A stretch of 8,506 nt of DNA. Origin: JAFNGF01 sp964567045 (GTDB taxonomy: Bacteria; Planctomycetota; Phycisphaerae; Sedimentisphaerales; Anaerobacaceae). A program made the position numbers and the translations under genes. This document shows, piece after piece, positions 1 to 5,320 of this stretch. The stretch's first letter is position 1. Each line of letters begins with the position of its first letter. The DNA lies in assembly GCA_964567045.1 (NCBI GenBank), contig CAZMLE010000126.1:1-8506 (forward strand), in the 5' to 3' direction. The notes below the pieces were generated by a model. That model did not search any database, was not told where the DNA came from, and saw nothing but the letters and a program-made list of their open reading frames with translations.

Positions 1-308
1 GTTTTATAAGCTAATGAAACTGGCCGCCTAACAATCTATTTTTTGGAAAGTGCAGCAGAAAATAAACTTGAATCCAAAGCAATCAGATTGGGCCGACTCA
101 GGTTTCCCATAGCGGTCGCCCCAGAGGAGTTTCAGCCAGCTAGAATAGCCGAACTCAAGCTCAGGGGTATCTGACATAGAGTCAGCGTCTTTAGAGCCAA
201 ATCTCAGGTACAAAAGAGATAAACGAATGGCGAACACAGAAGAAATACAAGCTGTATCACCCGGGTTCGGGCAATAAAGTCAGTGGCGCGAAAGAATATA
301 GATTTTTC
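1..308. other. Left-edge stretch with no recognised gene
   Basis: No protein, RNA or insertion sequence is recognised here. The longest reading frame is on the minus strand, from a GTG at 237 down to a TAG at 28 (69 codons). It has no ribosome binding site and resembles no family known to me, and its frame stays open a little further upstream to about 280. Base composition is more AT-rich than in the operon on the right. It may be the outer flank of the mobile-element relics that begin at about 309. Confidence 0.4.
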
Positions 309-496
309 TCAGTTGCCTGGCAAAAGCCTTGACTTACAACCTTTTGGATTATCGGGGCTGAGGTTAGTCGCTCGTGACATTTTAATTTGCGGGTATAGAC
401 GTTTCAGTTTGATGCTCAGGGCTCTGCCTTCTGTACGCCCAATCAATCGCTGTCTTGCCTTCACGAACGTCAACTTTACGCCGGCCGCCCCGATCG

Positions 497-527
497 CTTG
501 CCGGTTGCTGACGCTTCCGCCTCTGTC
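497..527 (-). repeat. Dispersed short repeat, copy A
   Basis: Read on the minus strand this 31-base copy carries GACAGAGGCGGAAGCGTCAG followed by CAACCGGCAAG. It matches copy B (549-580) and copy C (2746-2776), with only a few differences. It lies inside the IS630 relic, 53 bases from copy B in the same orientation. The interval between copies A and B is itself partly repeated after copy B (short GTCCTCCGTCCT-like and GTCATCCGTCCT-like words), so A and B look like an imperfect tandem duplication. Confidence 0.8.
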
Positions 528-548
528 GTGCGTCCTCCGTCCTCAGGT

Positions 549-580
549 CTTGGCTGGTCGCTGACGCTTCCGGCTCTGTC
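549..580 (-). repeat. Dispersed short repeat, copy B
   Basis: Second copy of the same element, read on the minus strand as GACAGAGCCGGAAGCGTCAG followed by CGACCAGCCAAG. It is one base longer than copy A. It lies between the helix-turn-helix remnant and the catalytic-domain remnant of the IS630 relic, so it entered or expanded there after the transposase was broken, or took part in breaking it. Confidence 0.8.
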
Positions 581-747
581 ATCCGTCATCCGTCCTCTGT
601 CCGGTGGTATTACCCAGCATTTCCGTAAGTGAGGCTTAAGCCCGTTTTTTCAAAGCGCGACGCACCGTCTGATCGCTGATGCTATCCACAATTTCCAACA
701 TAAGCCGGACAATATACTTTTTGTTCATACCAATTCCTTTCAGATAA

Positions 748-1260
748 ACAATATCGTGCGAATGGCCACGCCGGGAGCAAACCGAACAGAAGAACGCAAC
801 CTACAAGAATGCAATGGTGGGGGCGATTTCCTTCTATGGACCGGTTGGCGAAGGATCAAAAAGTGCCCGAACGGACGGCAGCATTTATTCTGCTCGGATG
901 CCGCAGGACGCAGCGGTGGCGTTCAAACGGAACTTGGAGCGGCACCTGGATATCCTATACTATGGCCGCACCCACCGGCTCAGCGCAGACCGCCCCGAAG
1001 CCTTGGCTACGGAACGGACATTCTTCCAGCGCAACAAGCACCGCATGTCATACGCATCCTTTCGCCGACGCGGCCTTGCCATAGGCAGTGGGCCTGTGGA
1101 AGCTGCCTGCAAGACGATTGTGAAGACGCGTATGTATCGTAGTGGTATGCGCTGGTCCCGTGAAGGTGGACAGCGGATCGTCACCTTTCCCTGCTACGTC
1201 AAATCCGGACTGTGGAACGAATTATGGAATGCCTATGAGCAGCTTTGCTCTTCAGCATGA
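748..1260 (+). pseudogene. ISKra4-family transposase relic with internal deletion
   Basis: The frame is open from the codon after a TAA at 745-747 to the TGA at 1258-1260, giving 170 residues. The first ATG is at 814, but homologous-looking sequence starts before it (TYKNAMVGAISFYG). The first third (to AVAFKRNLER, about 925) resembles the early catalytic domain of ISKra4-type DDE transposases. The rest (FFQRNKHRMSYASFRRRGL, then GSGPVEAACK and YRSGMRW) is the characteristic C-terminal region, in which the E of VEAACK is usually the last catalytic acid. The middle, which would carry the second catalytic Asp and the DxYHA-like motif, is absent. Complete members have about 350-500 residues. It lies head-to-head with the IS630 relic, 20 bases apart. 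No terminal inverted repeats were identified. Without the middle it should be inactive; an inhibitor role would be speculation. Confidence 0.7.
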
Positions 1261-1271
1261 TGACTGCGTAA

Positions 1272-1591
1272 AATCAAACCTGCACCCCAAGGCAGAAACA
1301 GCAGGAGACAGGCCTGCTGCAAAACGGCGAGAACAAATCGAAACAGGTAGACAGGAAAGTAGCTGCGATCCAGCAAGAATTATCGAACTTGTATAAGGTC
1401 TTGCACAGCGGTATGTTACGTTCCCATCACCCCAGAAACGACAGATTGTCGCATCAGTGTTTTCGAACTTGCGGCTCGACGGTGTAAACCTTTGTTCCGA
1501 CTATAGGTTACCGTTTTCTATACTCGCAGAAAATGCCCACCGTCCACTCGACTACGCCCGACAGGATTCGAACCTGCGACCTCCGGTTTAG
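1272..1591 (+). pseudogene. Probable serine recombinase C-terminal relic, frameshifted
   Basis: Two overlapping plus-strand frames together resemble the end of a large serine recombinase. The first (after a TAA at 1269-1271) gives a charged helix with KQVDRKVAAIQQELSNLYKV, ending near 1403. After a change of frame, which opens at about 1397, the second gives PSPQKRQIVASVFSNLRLDG and then DYRLPFSILAENAHRPL, similar to the segment after the coiled coil in such recombinases. The N-terminal catalytic domain and zinc-ribbon region are absent. The frame reads on into the tRNA gene at 1553 (as ARQDSNLRPPV) and stops at a TAG at 1589-1591, so the last dozen or so residues are antisense tRNA, not protein sequence. 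Family recognition rests on motif memory; a different recombinase class or chance similarity is possible. Confidence 0.45.
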
Positions 1592-1626
1592 GAAACCGAT
1601 GCTCTATCCTACTGAGCTACGGGCGC
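1553..1626 (-). tRNA. tRNA-Arg(CCT)
   Basis: The minus strand folds as a complete cloverleaf. The acceptor stem is GCGCCCG with CGGGCGT (a G-T closing pair), the D stem is GCTC with GAGC, and the anticodon stem is TCGGT with ACCGG around the loop TTCCTAA. The T arm is GCAGG-TTCGAAT-CCTGT. The anticodon is CCT, which reads AGG arginine codons. The discriminator is A and no CCA is encoded. A TATACT promoter box lies about 50 bases upstream. The recombinase relic runs into its 3' half from the other strand, so this gene is a candidate integration site. No second copy of the tRNA 3' end was seen in the window. Confidence 0.95.
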
Positions 1627-1678
1627 AACTGGACAGTCATTCGCCTGTAAACCAATCAGCCCAGCGCAAACCGCATAC

Positions 1679-1712
1679 AGTATACCAGTTTTGTTCCGCA
1701 TGGTAGAGTCAA
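1679..1712 (-). promoter_or_regulatory. Probable promoter of tRNA-Arg(CCT)
   Basis: On the minus strand, TATACT (1684-1679) is preceded by TGG, giving an extended -10 element (TGn-TATACT). A TTGACT is found at 1712-1707, but its 22-base spacing from the -10 is too long for a normal -35, so the extended -10 probably does most of the work. Transcription would start near 1672, leaving about 45 bases of leader before the tRNA. Confidence 0.5.
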
Positions 1713-1843
1713 AATAATTGAGAAATCAAATGGCCTACTCCGCCGAAGCGGCTGCGAAGGCTGAGGATGCGAAAAATCAGCCTGGCAATTATAGCTGTTC
1801 CGCGCGATGCCGCTCAGCAAACAGCCGATGCGCTGCCCAAAGC

Positions 1844-1883
1844 GGGCCCCCGCTCTTGTCTTCGACAAGAAGACGCGGGGGCC
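1844..1883. repeat. GC-rich hairpin, copy 1
   Basis: The outer stem GGCCCCCGC (1845-1853) pairs perfectly with GCGGGGGCC (1875-1883). Inside it TCTTGTC (1854-1860) pairs with GACAAGA (1864-1870), leaving AGAC unpaired. Alternatively GTCTTC (1858-1863) pairs with GAAGAC (1869-1874). The two inner folds exclude each other. No T run follows on the plus strand, so it is not a standard intrinsic terminator there. It shares GGGCCC and the GTCTTC/GAAGAC core with the hairpin at 2065-2103. Confidence 0.75.
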
Positions 1884-2064
1884 AAGTAATTCACTTAATA
1901 ACTGCCGATGTGGCGACGCCATCAAAGAATGTTTTTGCCGGGTCGATGGGCACTGCTACCGTCAAGGATGGTTTTGACATACTCATTACCGACATTGGCG
2001 ATGCTCATCTGGCTGAAATCGCTTCCAAAAATGGTCAGGAGCTGGTGCTCTTCAAGCAAAAACC

Positions 2065-2103
2065 GGGCCCGCCTGTCTTCTGTCGAAGACGGAAGGGGGG
2101 CGG
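2065..2103. repeat. GC-rich hairpin, copy 2
   Basis: GTCTTC (2075-2080) pairs with GAAGAC (2085-2090) around a TGTC loop, and CCCGCC (2068-2073) can pair with GGGCGG (2098-2103) as an outer stem. The layout and the core words match the hairpin at 1844-1883, with the two GGGCCC words 221 bases apart. It looks like a diverged second copy of one dispersed palindrome. Confidence 0.6.
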
Positions 2104-2224
2104 CAGGGTCTTAACCGTGGGGCTTATGCCACTCATGTTTGTTTCTATCCGCAAGCTGCCGGCGGGGGAAGGCACGAGCCACGAGGTTGCTTATCCGCAT
2201 ATAGCGGTAGATGGTTTTCTGTGG

Positions 2225-2230
2225 TAGAAT
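2225..2230 (+). promoter_or_regulatory. Extended -10 box of the 168-aa gene, suggesting a leaderless mRNA
   Basis: TAGAAT is preceded by TGTGG, so it fits an extended -10 (TGn-TAGAAT). No good -35 is seen at 16-18 bases. Transcription would be expected about seven bases downstream, at 2237-2238, which is the A of the ATG start codon. There is no Shine-Dalgarno sequence between box and ATG, consistent with a leaderless transcript. Confidence 0.4.
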
Positions 2231-2237
2231 CAGCCGG

Positions 2238-2744
2238 ATGGATGAGACAAAGTTGCTCTTGAACGCCTACTACGAGGCCCTGTACCAGCGGCTGGAAGCT
2301 AACAAAGCTCTGCTGGCGGTGAAAATAGAAGACCTGCTCAAACAAGAGATTGCACAGCGTGGCTTTGCCGATTTCGATGATGACAAATACGCCGCGTACC
2401 GTGACGCGTGCCTGGCCTTTGTTGATGAGCGGATAGAAACCTACAATCCGATTGGAATTCAATATACCTTCGACCGGGTCCGCGCGAAGGAAGTCCTTGA
2501 ACTGGAACTGCAGCTTAACTGGTATGACAGCCGGGCGGAATTTGAAGCCCTGCGGCAGGCGGCGCGAGATAAGGCTGAAGCTGAAATGACGCAAGAAAGA
2601 CTCAAAGAACTGGCCGGTGAGCTGATTGCCGAGGTCGGAGCATTTCCTGATAAGAGTATTGTTTCTGCGTATGAGGCCGAGCCGGCACTTAATAAGCTGC
2701 CGGATTACATTGTGGGCCGAGCAATCGAAGAAATCGTGCACTAA
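2238..2744 (+). CDS. Hypothetical protein, 168 aa, all-helical and charged
   Basis: I do not recognise a family. The protein has no signal peptide and no membrane segment, so it should be cytoplasmic. It is rich in Glu, Ala, Leu and Lys, and residues about 10-40 and 98-135 look like long amphipathic helices, the second possibly coiled coil. A short acidic turn (residues 44-49, ADFDDD) and a Pro/Tyr-rich break (69-76) separate the helical parts. Codon use resembles that of the operon genes, supporting a real gene. The frame is open back to an ATG at 2211, but the ATG at 2238 is preferred because a TAGAAT box sits seven bases before it. Neither start has a Shine-Dalgarno sequence. A copy of the dispersed repeat starts two bases after the stop. 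It is separated from the downstream operon by 218 bases and a promoter. Confidence 0.65.
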   Translation: MDETKLLLNAYYEALYQRLEANKALLAVKIEDLLKQEIAQRGFADFDDDKYAAYRDACLAFVDERIETYNPIGIQYTFDRVRAKEVLELELQLNWYDSRAEFEALRQAARDKAEAEMTQERLKELAGELIAEVGAFPDKSIVSAYEAEPALNKLPDYIVGRAIEEIVH

Positions 2745-2745
2745 A

Positions 2746-2786
2746 GACAGAGCCGGGAGCGTCAGCGACCGGCAAGCGACCGGCAA
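2746..2786 (+). repeat. Dispersed short repeat, copy C, with 11-base tandem extension
   Basis: GACAGAGCCGGGAGCGTCAG followed by CGACCGGCAAG (2746-2776) matches copies A and B, in the opposite orientation. The unit GCGACCGGCAA occurs twice in a row (2765-2775 and 2776-2786) without mismatch, so this copy is extended by a local duplication. It begins two bases after the TAA of the 168-residue gene. A run of six T at 2812-2817 lies downstream, but no clear stem directly precedes it. Confidence 0.8.
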
Positions 2787-2828
2787 ACGACAGCGGGACA
2801 GACCAGGGTGCTTTTTTCATATTCAGCC

Positions 2829-2857
2829 TTGCTAAGTTTATTGGTTTGAGCTAAGAT
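2829..2857 (+). promoter_or_regulatory. Candidate sigma70-type promoter of the operon
   Basis: TTGCTA (2829-2834) and TAAGAT (2852-2857) are separated by exactly 17 bases, and each matches four of six consensus positions. Transcription would start near 2864, leaving a leader of about 100 bases before the oxidoreductase gene. Other AT-rich hexamers nearby (for example around 2890) could serve instead. Confidence 0.4.
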
Positions 2858-2962
2858 TTGTGCGTAGCTTAGTGCGTGTGCAGAATTGGTACTATTTAAC
2901 GGCGCTTGACCTCTGGCCAAGCAGGGACATCGGTCATGTAACATTCATTAAGGAGGTTTACG

Positions 2963-4432
2963 ATGAAGCGTATGACACGTCGAGACTTTATTAAAAGCAC
3001 TGCCGCCGCCGGTGTTGCGTTGACGCTGGCCAGTCCGTATTCGCGAGTGCGAGGTGCAAATAACGACATTCGTGTGGCCGTGATGGGCATCAAGGGTCGA
3101 GGTGGCGACCACATCAGCGCATTTCACAAAATGGACGGAGTGCGGATCGTAGCGCTGTGCGATGTGGACAGAAACGTTCTGGAGAGCCGGGCCAAGCCGT
3201 TCAAAGACCGCAACGAGAAAGTGGATACCTACGTGGACATCCGCAAGCTGCTGGACGACAAAAACATCGATGTTGTATCCATCGCGACGACGAATCACTG
3301 GCACTCGCTCGGCACCATTTGGGCCTGTCAGGCGGGCAAAGACGTTTATGTTGAGAAGCCTTGCAGCCACAACATCTTCGAGGGCCGTAAATGCGTCGAG
3401 GCTGCGGAGAAGTACAAGCGGATTGTCCAGCACGGCACGCAAAGCCGTTCCGGCCGCGAATGGGCTAAGCGGATCGCCGCAGTTAAGAGCGGCAAGTACG
3501 GCAAGCTGCTGGTTTCCAAGGCCTGGGCCTCCAAGTCTGGATCGGGGCGATGGAGCATCGGTTTTAAGCCGATTGAAGATCCGCCTGAGAACGTGGACTT
3601 CAACATCTGGCTGGGCCCGGCGCCGAAGCAGCCATACCACGGCAACTTGGTGCACTACAACTGGCACTGGTTCTGGGACTTCGGCAACGGCGAGATCGGC
3701 AACCAGGGCGTTCACCAGATGGATATCGCCCGCTGGGCCGTCCCCGGCGGCGTGCTGCCCAAGAGTGTAATCAGCATGGGCGGGCGCTGGGTTAACTCAA
3801 CGCCCGGTTATCCGCCCTTCACCGACCAGGCCCAGACCCCCAACTGCCAATTGACCATCATGGACTTTGGCGGGACGCTGCTGGTGTTCGAGGTCATCGG
3901 TTTGGTTGATAAGGCGGGCGTCGACGGTAAGAAGTATCCGAGCAAAGTTGATAACGAGTTCTACCTTGAGCAGGGCGTGATCAGGGGCGGGAAGTTCTAT
4001 CCCAAGGGGAAGGATGTGGCTGAAGACCTTGTGGACGTTGATGTCGAGAGGGGCCCGGGCGACAACTTCGCCAACTTCATCCACTGCGTGCGTACTCGCA
4101 ACCGCAGTGAACTTAACGCCGACATCGCCGAGGCGCATCCGTCCGCCGCGTGCTGTCACCTGGGCAATATTTCTTACCGCCTCGGCCAGCAGGTTCCCGG
4201 CACGACCAGGCCCGATGTGCTCGATAGGCACGAGGAAGTCGCCAAATCCTGGGAGACGATTATGCAGACTGTGAAGGGTACGCTGGGCCTGGATTTGTCC
4301 AAGAGCACGTATCAGCTTGGGCCGATGCTGAAGTTCGACCCGAAGGCCGAGAGGTTCGTGGGCAATGCGCAGGCTGACCTGCTGCTGACGCGTCCGTATC
4401 GCGAGCCGTTTGTCGTTCCCCAGCAGGTCTGA
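2963..4432 (+). CDS. Gfo/Idh/MocA family oxidoreductase with Tat signal
   Basis: An NAD(P)-dependent sugar oxidoreductase of the Gfo/Idh/MocA family, 489 residues. AGGAGG at 2951-2956 sits six bases before the ATG, fixing the start. The N-terminus has a twin-arginine signal (TRRDFIKST, residues 5-13) followed by a hydrophobic segment to about 26, so it should be exported folded, with cofactor bound. The Rossmann domain covers about residues 35-155: VAVMGIKGRGG (38-48) as the nucleotide-binding loop, CDVD (66-69), and the family motif EKP (131-133), whose Lys is usually catalytic. The C-terminal alpha/beta domain includes GNQGVHQMDIARW (246-258), where His251 and Asp254 are likely active-site residues. 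Length suits the long planctomycete/Bacteroidetes members. The partner DUF1080 gene follows after 60 bases, suggesting oxidation of a glycoside at C3 or reduction of a 3-keto-sugar. The actual substrate cannot be read from the sequence. Several members of this family exist per planctomycete genome, so an orthologue cannot be named. Confidence 0.92.
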   Translation: MKRMTRRDFIKSTAAAGVALTLASPYSRVRGANNDIRVAVMGIKGRGGDHISAFHKMDGVRIVALCDVDRNVLESRAKPFKDRNEKVDTYVDIRKLLDDKNIDVVSIATTNHWHSLGTIWACQAGKDVYVEKPCSHNIFEGRKCVEAAEKYKRIVQHGTQSRSGREWAKRIAAVKSGKYGKLLVSKAWASKSGSGRWSIGFKPIEDPPENVDFNIWLGPAPKQPYHGNLVHYNWHWFWDFGNGEIGNQGVHQMDIARWAVPGGVLPKSVISMGGRWVNSTPGYPPFTDQAQTPNCQLTIMDFGGTLLVFEVIGLVDKAGVDGKKYPSKVDNEFYLEQGVIRGGKFYPKGKDVAEDLVDVDVERGPGDNFANFIHCVRTRNRSELNADIAEAHPSAACCHLGNISYRLGQQVPGTTRPDVLDRHEEVAKSWETIMQTVKGTLGLDLSKSTYQLGPMLKFDPKAERFVGNAQADLLLTRPYREPFVVPQQV

Positions 4433-4456
4433 ACTTGCAAAATCGCGGTCTGTGAT

Positions 4457-4477
4457 TCAATTTATTGATAAAATTGA
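4457..4477. promoter_or_regulatory. Perfect AT-rich inverted repeat before the DUF1080 gene
   Basis: TCAATTT (4457-4463) and AAATTGA (4471-4477) are exact reverse complements around a seven-base centre, ending four bases before the AGGAGG of the downstream gene. It could be an operator, or a weak mRNA stem that influences translation of the DUF1080 gene. It is too weak and has no T run to be a terminator. Confidence 0.35.
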
Positions 4478-4492
4478 GATTAGGAGGCAGAT

Positions 4493-5311
4493 ATGTACGG
4501 CAAGTCAGCGACGACCAAGATTACTATTTGCTTGCTTGTTGCGGCACTGGGTCTGGCGATTAGCTGCTACGCGCAGAAAGCTGCGCATGCGTGGAAGGTG
4601 CACGACCGTGAACGTCCTTGGCCGCCGGTAGTCGCTCCGCCGCAGCAATTCGGTCAGCCGCCCTCGGATGCGATTATCCTATTCGATGGCAAAGATACCT
4701 CACAATGGCAGATAGATAGACAGGAAGGCGGCGATATTAAGTGGAAAGTCGAGAACGGATACATGGAAGTTGCCAAGAAAGCAGGAGGAATCCGCACGAA
4801 AAAGTCGTTCGGCAATTGCCAGTTGCACATCGAATGGTGGGTGCCCGCCGATGTCGATCCGAAGGTGACCGACCAGAGCCGCAGTAACAGCGGCGTGTTC
4901 CTTATGGGCAGGTACGAGATACAGGTGCTCGACTCGTACACAGCGGACAACTATAAGGATAACAGGACTTATGCGGATGGTCAGGCTGCTGGTATCTACG
5001 GCCAGTATCCGCCGTTGGTCAATGCCTGCCGTAGGGGCGGCGAGTGGCAGAGCTACGACATCATTTTCCTGCGTCCACTATTTGATGACAGAGGTAGCTG
5101 TATACGGAAAGCACGTGTCACCATCATTCACAACGGTGTGGTCGTGCATAACAACGTTGAGCTCCAGGGTGCCACCGCACATAAGGCGATAGCAAAGTAT
5201 AGTCCTCACGGCGAAGCACCAATCAGCCTGCAGGACCACGGCAATCCGGTTCGCTTTCGCAATATCTGGATTCGCGAGCTGCCCGAGCAACCATATTCAG
5301 TTACTGAGTGA
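4493..5311 (+). CDS. Secreted DUF1080 / 3-keto-disaccharide hydrolase-like protein
   Basis: A 272-residue member of the family first called DUF1080 and now 3-keto-disaccharide hydrolase (PF06439), with a concanavalin-like jelly-roll fold. AGGAGG at 4482-4487 lies five bases before the ATG. The signal peptide has a Lys-containing start and a hydrophobic core at residues 10-24 (ITICLLVAALGLAIS). Cleavage is probably after CYA (25-27) or AHA (31-33). Cys25 makes a lipoprotein conceivable, but the Ala at -3 is a poor lipobox. Family landmarks are LFDGKD (63-68), SNSGVFLMGRYEIQVLD (131-147), GIYGQYPP (167-174), EWQSYDI (184-190) and SLQDHGNPVRFRNIWI (245-260). Characterised relatives cleave 3-keto-glycosides made by Gfo/Idh/MocA or other sugar 3-dehydrogenases, so pairing with the upstream gene is meaningful. 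The next gene begins nine bases after the stop, indicating one transcript. Substrate is unknown. Confidence 0.9.
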   Translation: MYGKSATTKITICLLVAALGLAISCYAQKAAHAWKVHDRERPWPPVVAPPQQFGQPPSDAIILFDGKDTSQWQIDRQEGGDIKWKVENGYMEVAKKAGGIRTKKSFGNCQLHIEWWVPADVDPKVTDQSRSNSGVFLMGRYEIQVLDSYTADNYKDNRTYADGQAAGIYGQYPPLVNACRRGGEWQSYDIIFLRPLFDDRGSCIRKARVTIIHNGVVVHNNVELQGATAHKAIAKYSPHGEAPISLQDHGNPVRFRNIWIRELPEQPYSVTE

Positions 5312-5320
5312 TGATCTGCT

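Larger units (their letters stand above)
309..728 (-). pseudogene. IS630-family transposase relic, multiply deleted and frameshifted
   Basis: This looks like the decayed remains of an IS630-type DDE transposase, read on the minus strand. An ATG at 728-726 follows an AAAGGA ribosome binding site and gives MNKKYIVRL, a typical IS630 start. This is joined directly to EIVDSISDQTVRRALKK, like the second helix-turn-helix region. The frame stops at 636, but a shift at the run of six A continues it as NGLKPHLRKCWVIPP down to about 602. Positions 497-580 hold two dispersed repeats. The transposase resumes at 483-430 with RRKVDVREGKTAIDWAY, like a catalytic-domain strand, and at 422-381 with ALSIKLKRLYPQIK, where ALSI from before the last catalytic region is fused to the family C-terminus. 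A complete member has roughly 340-370 residues; about a quarter to a third remains. All retained blocks are in family order, so this is one element eroded by deletions. It cannot encode an active enzyme. Family assignment is from remembered motifs, not alignment. Confidence 0.62.
1713..2210. other. Probable non-coding interval with two GC-rich hairpins
   Basis: A plus-strand frame is open here from a TTG at 1718 to a TAG at 2225-2227 (169 codons), but I do not regard it as a convincing gene. It has no ATG with a ribosome binding site at its beginning, no recognised domain, and it reads straight through two strong hairpins. The one stretch that looks protein-like is about 1905-2063, with residues such as ATVKDGFDILITDIGDAHL and a mixed codon usage like that of nearby genes. 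That part could be a small gene or a remnant of one. An 89-codon minus-strand frame (1656-1925) overlaps the tRNA promoter and is also not convincing. Confidence 0.35.

Noticed and set aside
28..237. Minus-strand frame of 69 codons starting with GTG
   Set aside because: No ribosome binding site, no recognisable family, and it sits in a stretch without other coding signals; not enough to call a gene.
497..580. CRISPR-like spaced repeats
   Set aside because: Only two imperfect copies with a 22-base interval that is itself repetitive; no third unit, no leader and no cas gene.
382..582. Minus-strand frame of 66 codons
   Set aside because: It is a chance fusion of the dispersed repeats with the catalytic-domain piece of the IS630 relic, not an intact gene.
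1718..2227. Plus-strand frame of 169 codons starting with TTG
   Set aside because: It reads through two strong hairpins, lacks a start signal and has no known domain. Only the part around 1905-2063 looks at all protein-like, so it is described as an interval rather than a CDS.
2145..2786. Long minus-strand frame of 213 codons opposite the 168-residue gene
   Set aside because: It is the antisense shadow of the 168-residue gene and runs into the repeat; the plus-strand frame has the better codon use and a promoter.
2746..2817. Terminator after the 168-residue gene (repeat followed by six T)
   Set aside because: The GCCGG/CCGGC arms of the repeat form only a short stem, and about 25 bases separate it from the T run, so no proper terminator hairpin is formed.
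2948..3715. Minus-strand frame of 255 codons opposite the oxidoreductase
   Set aside because: Antisense shadow of a gene with clear family motifs and a perfect ribosome binding site.
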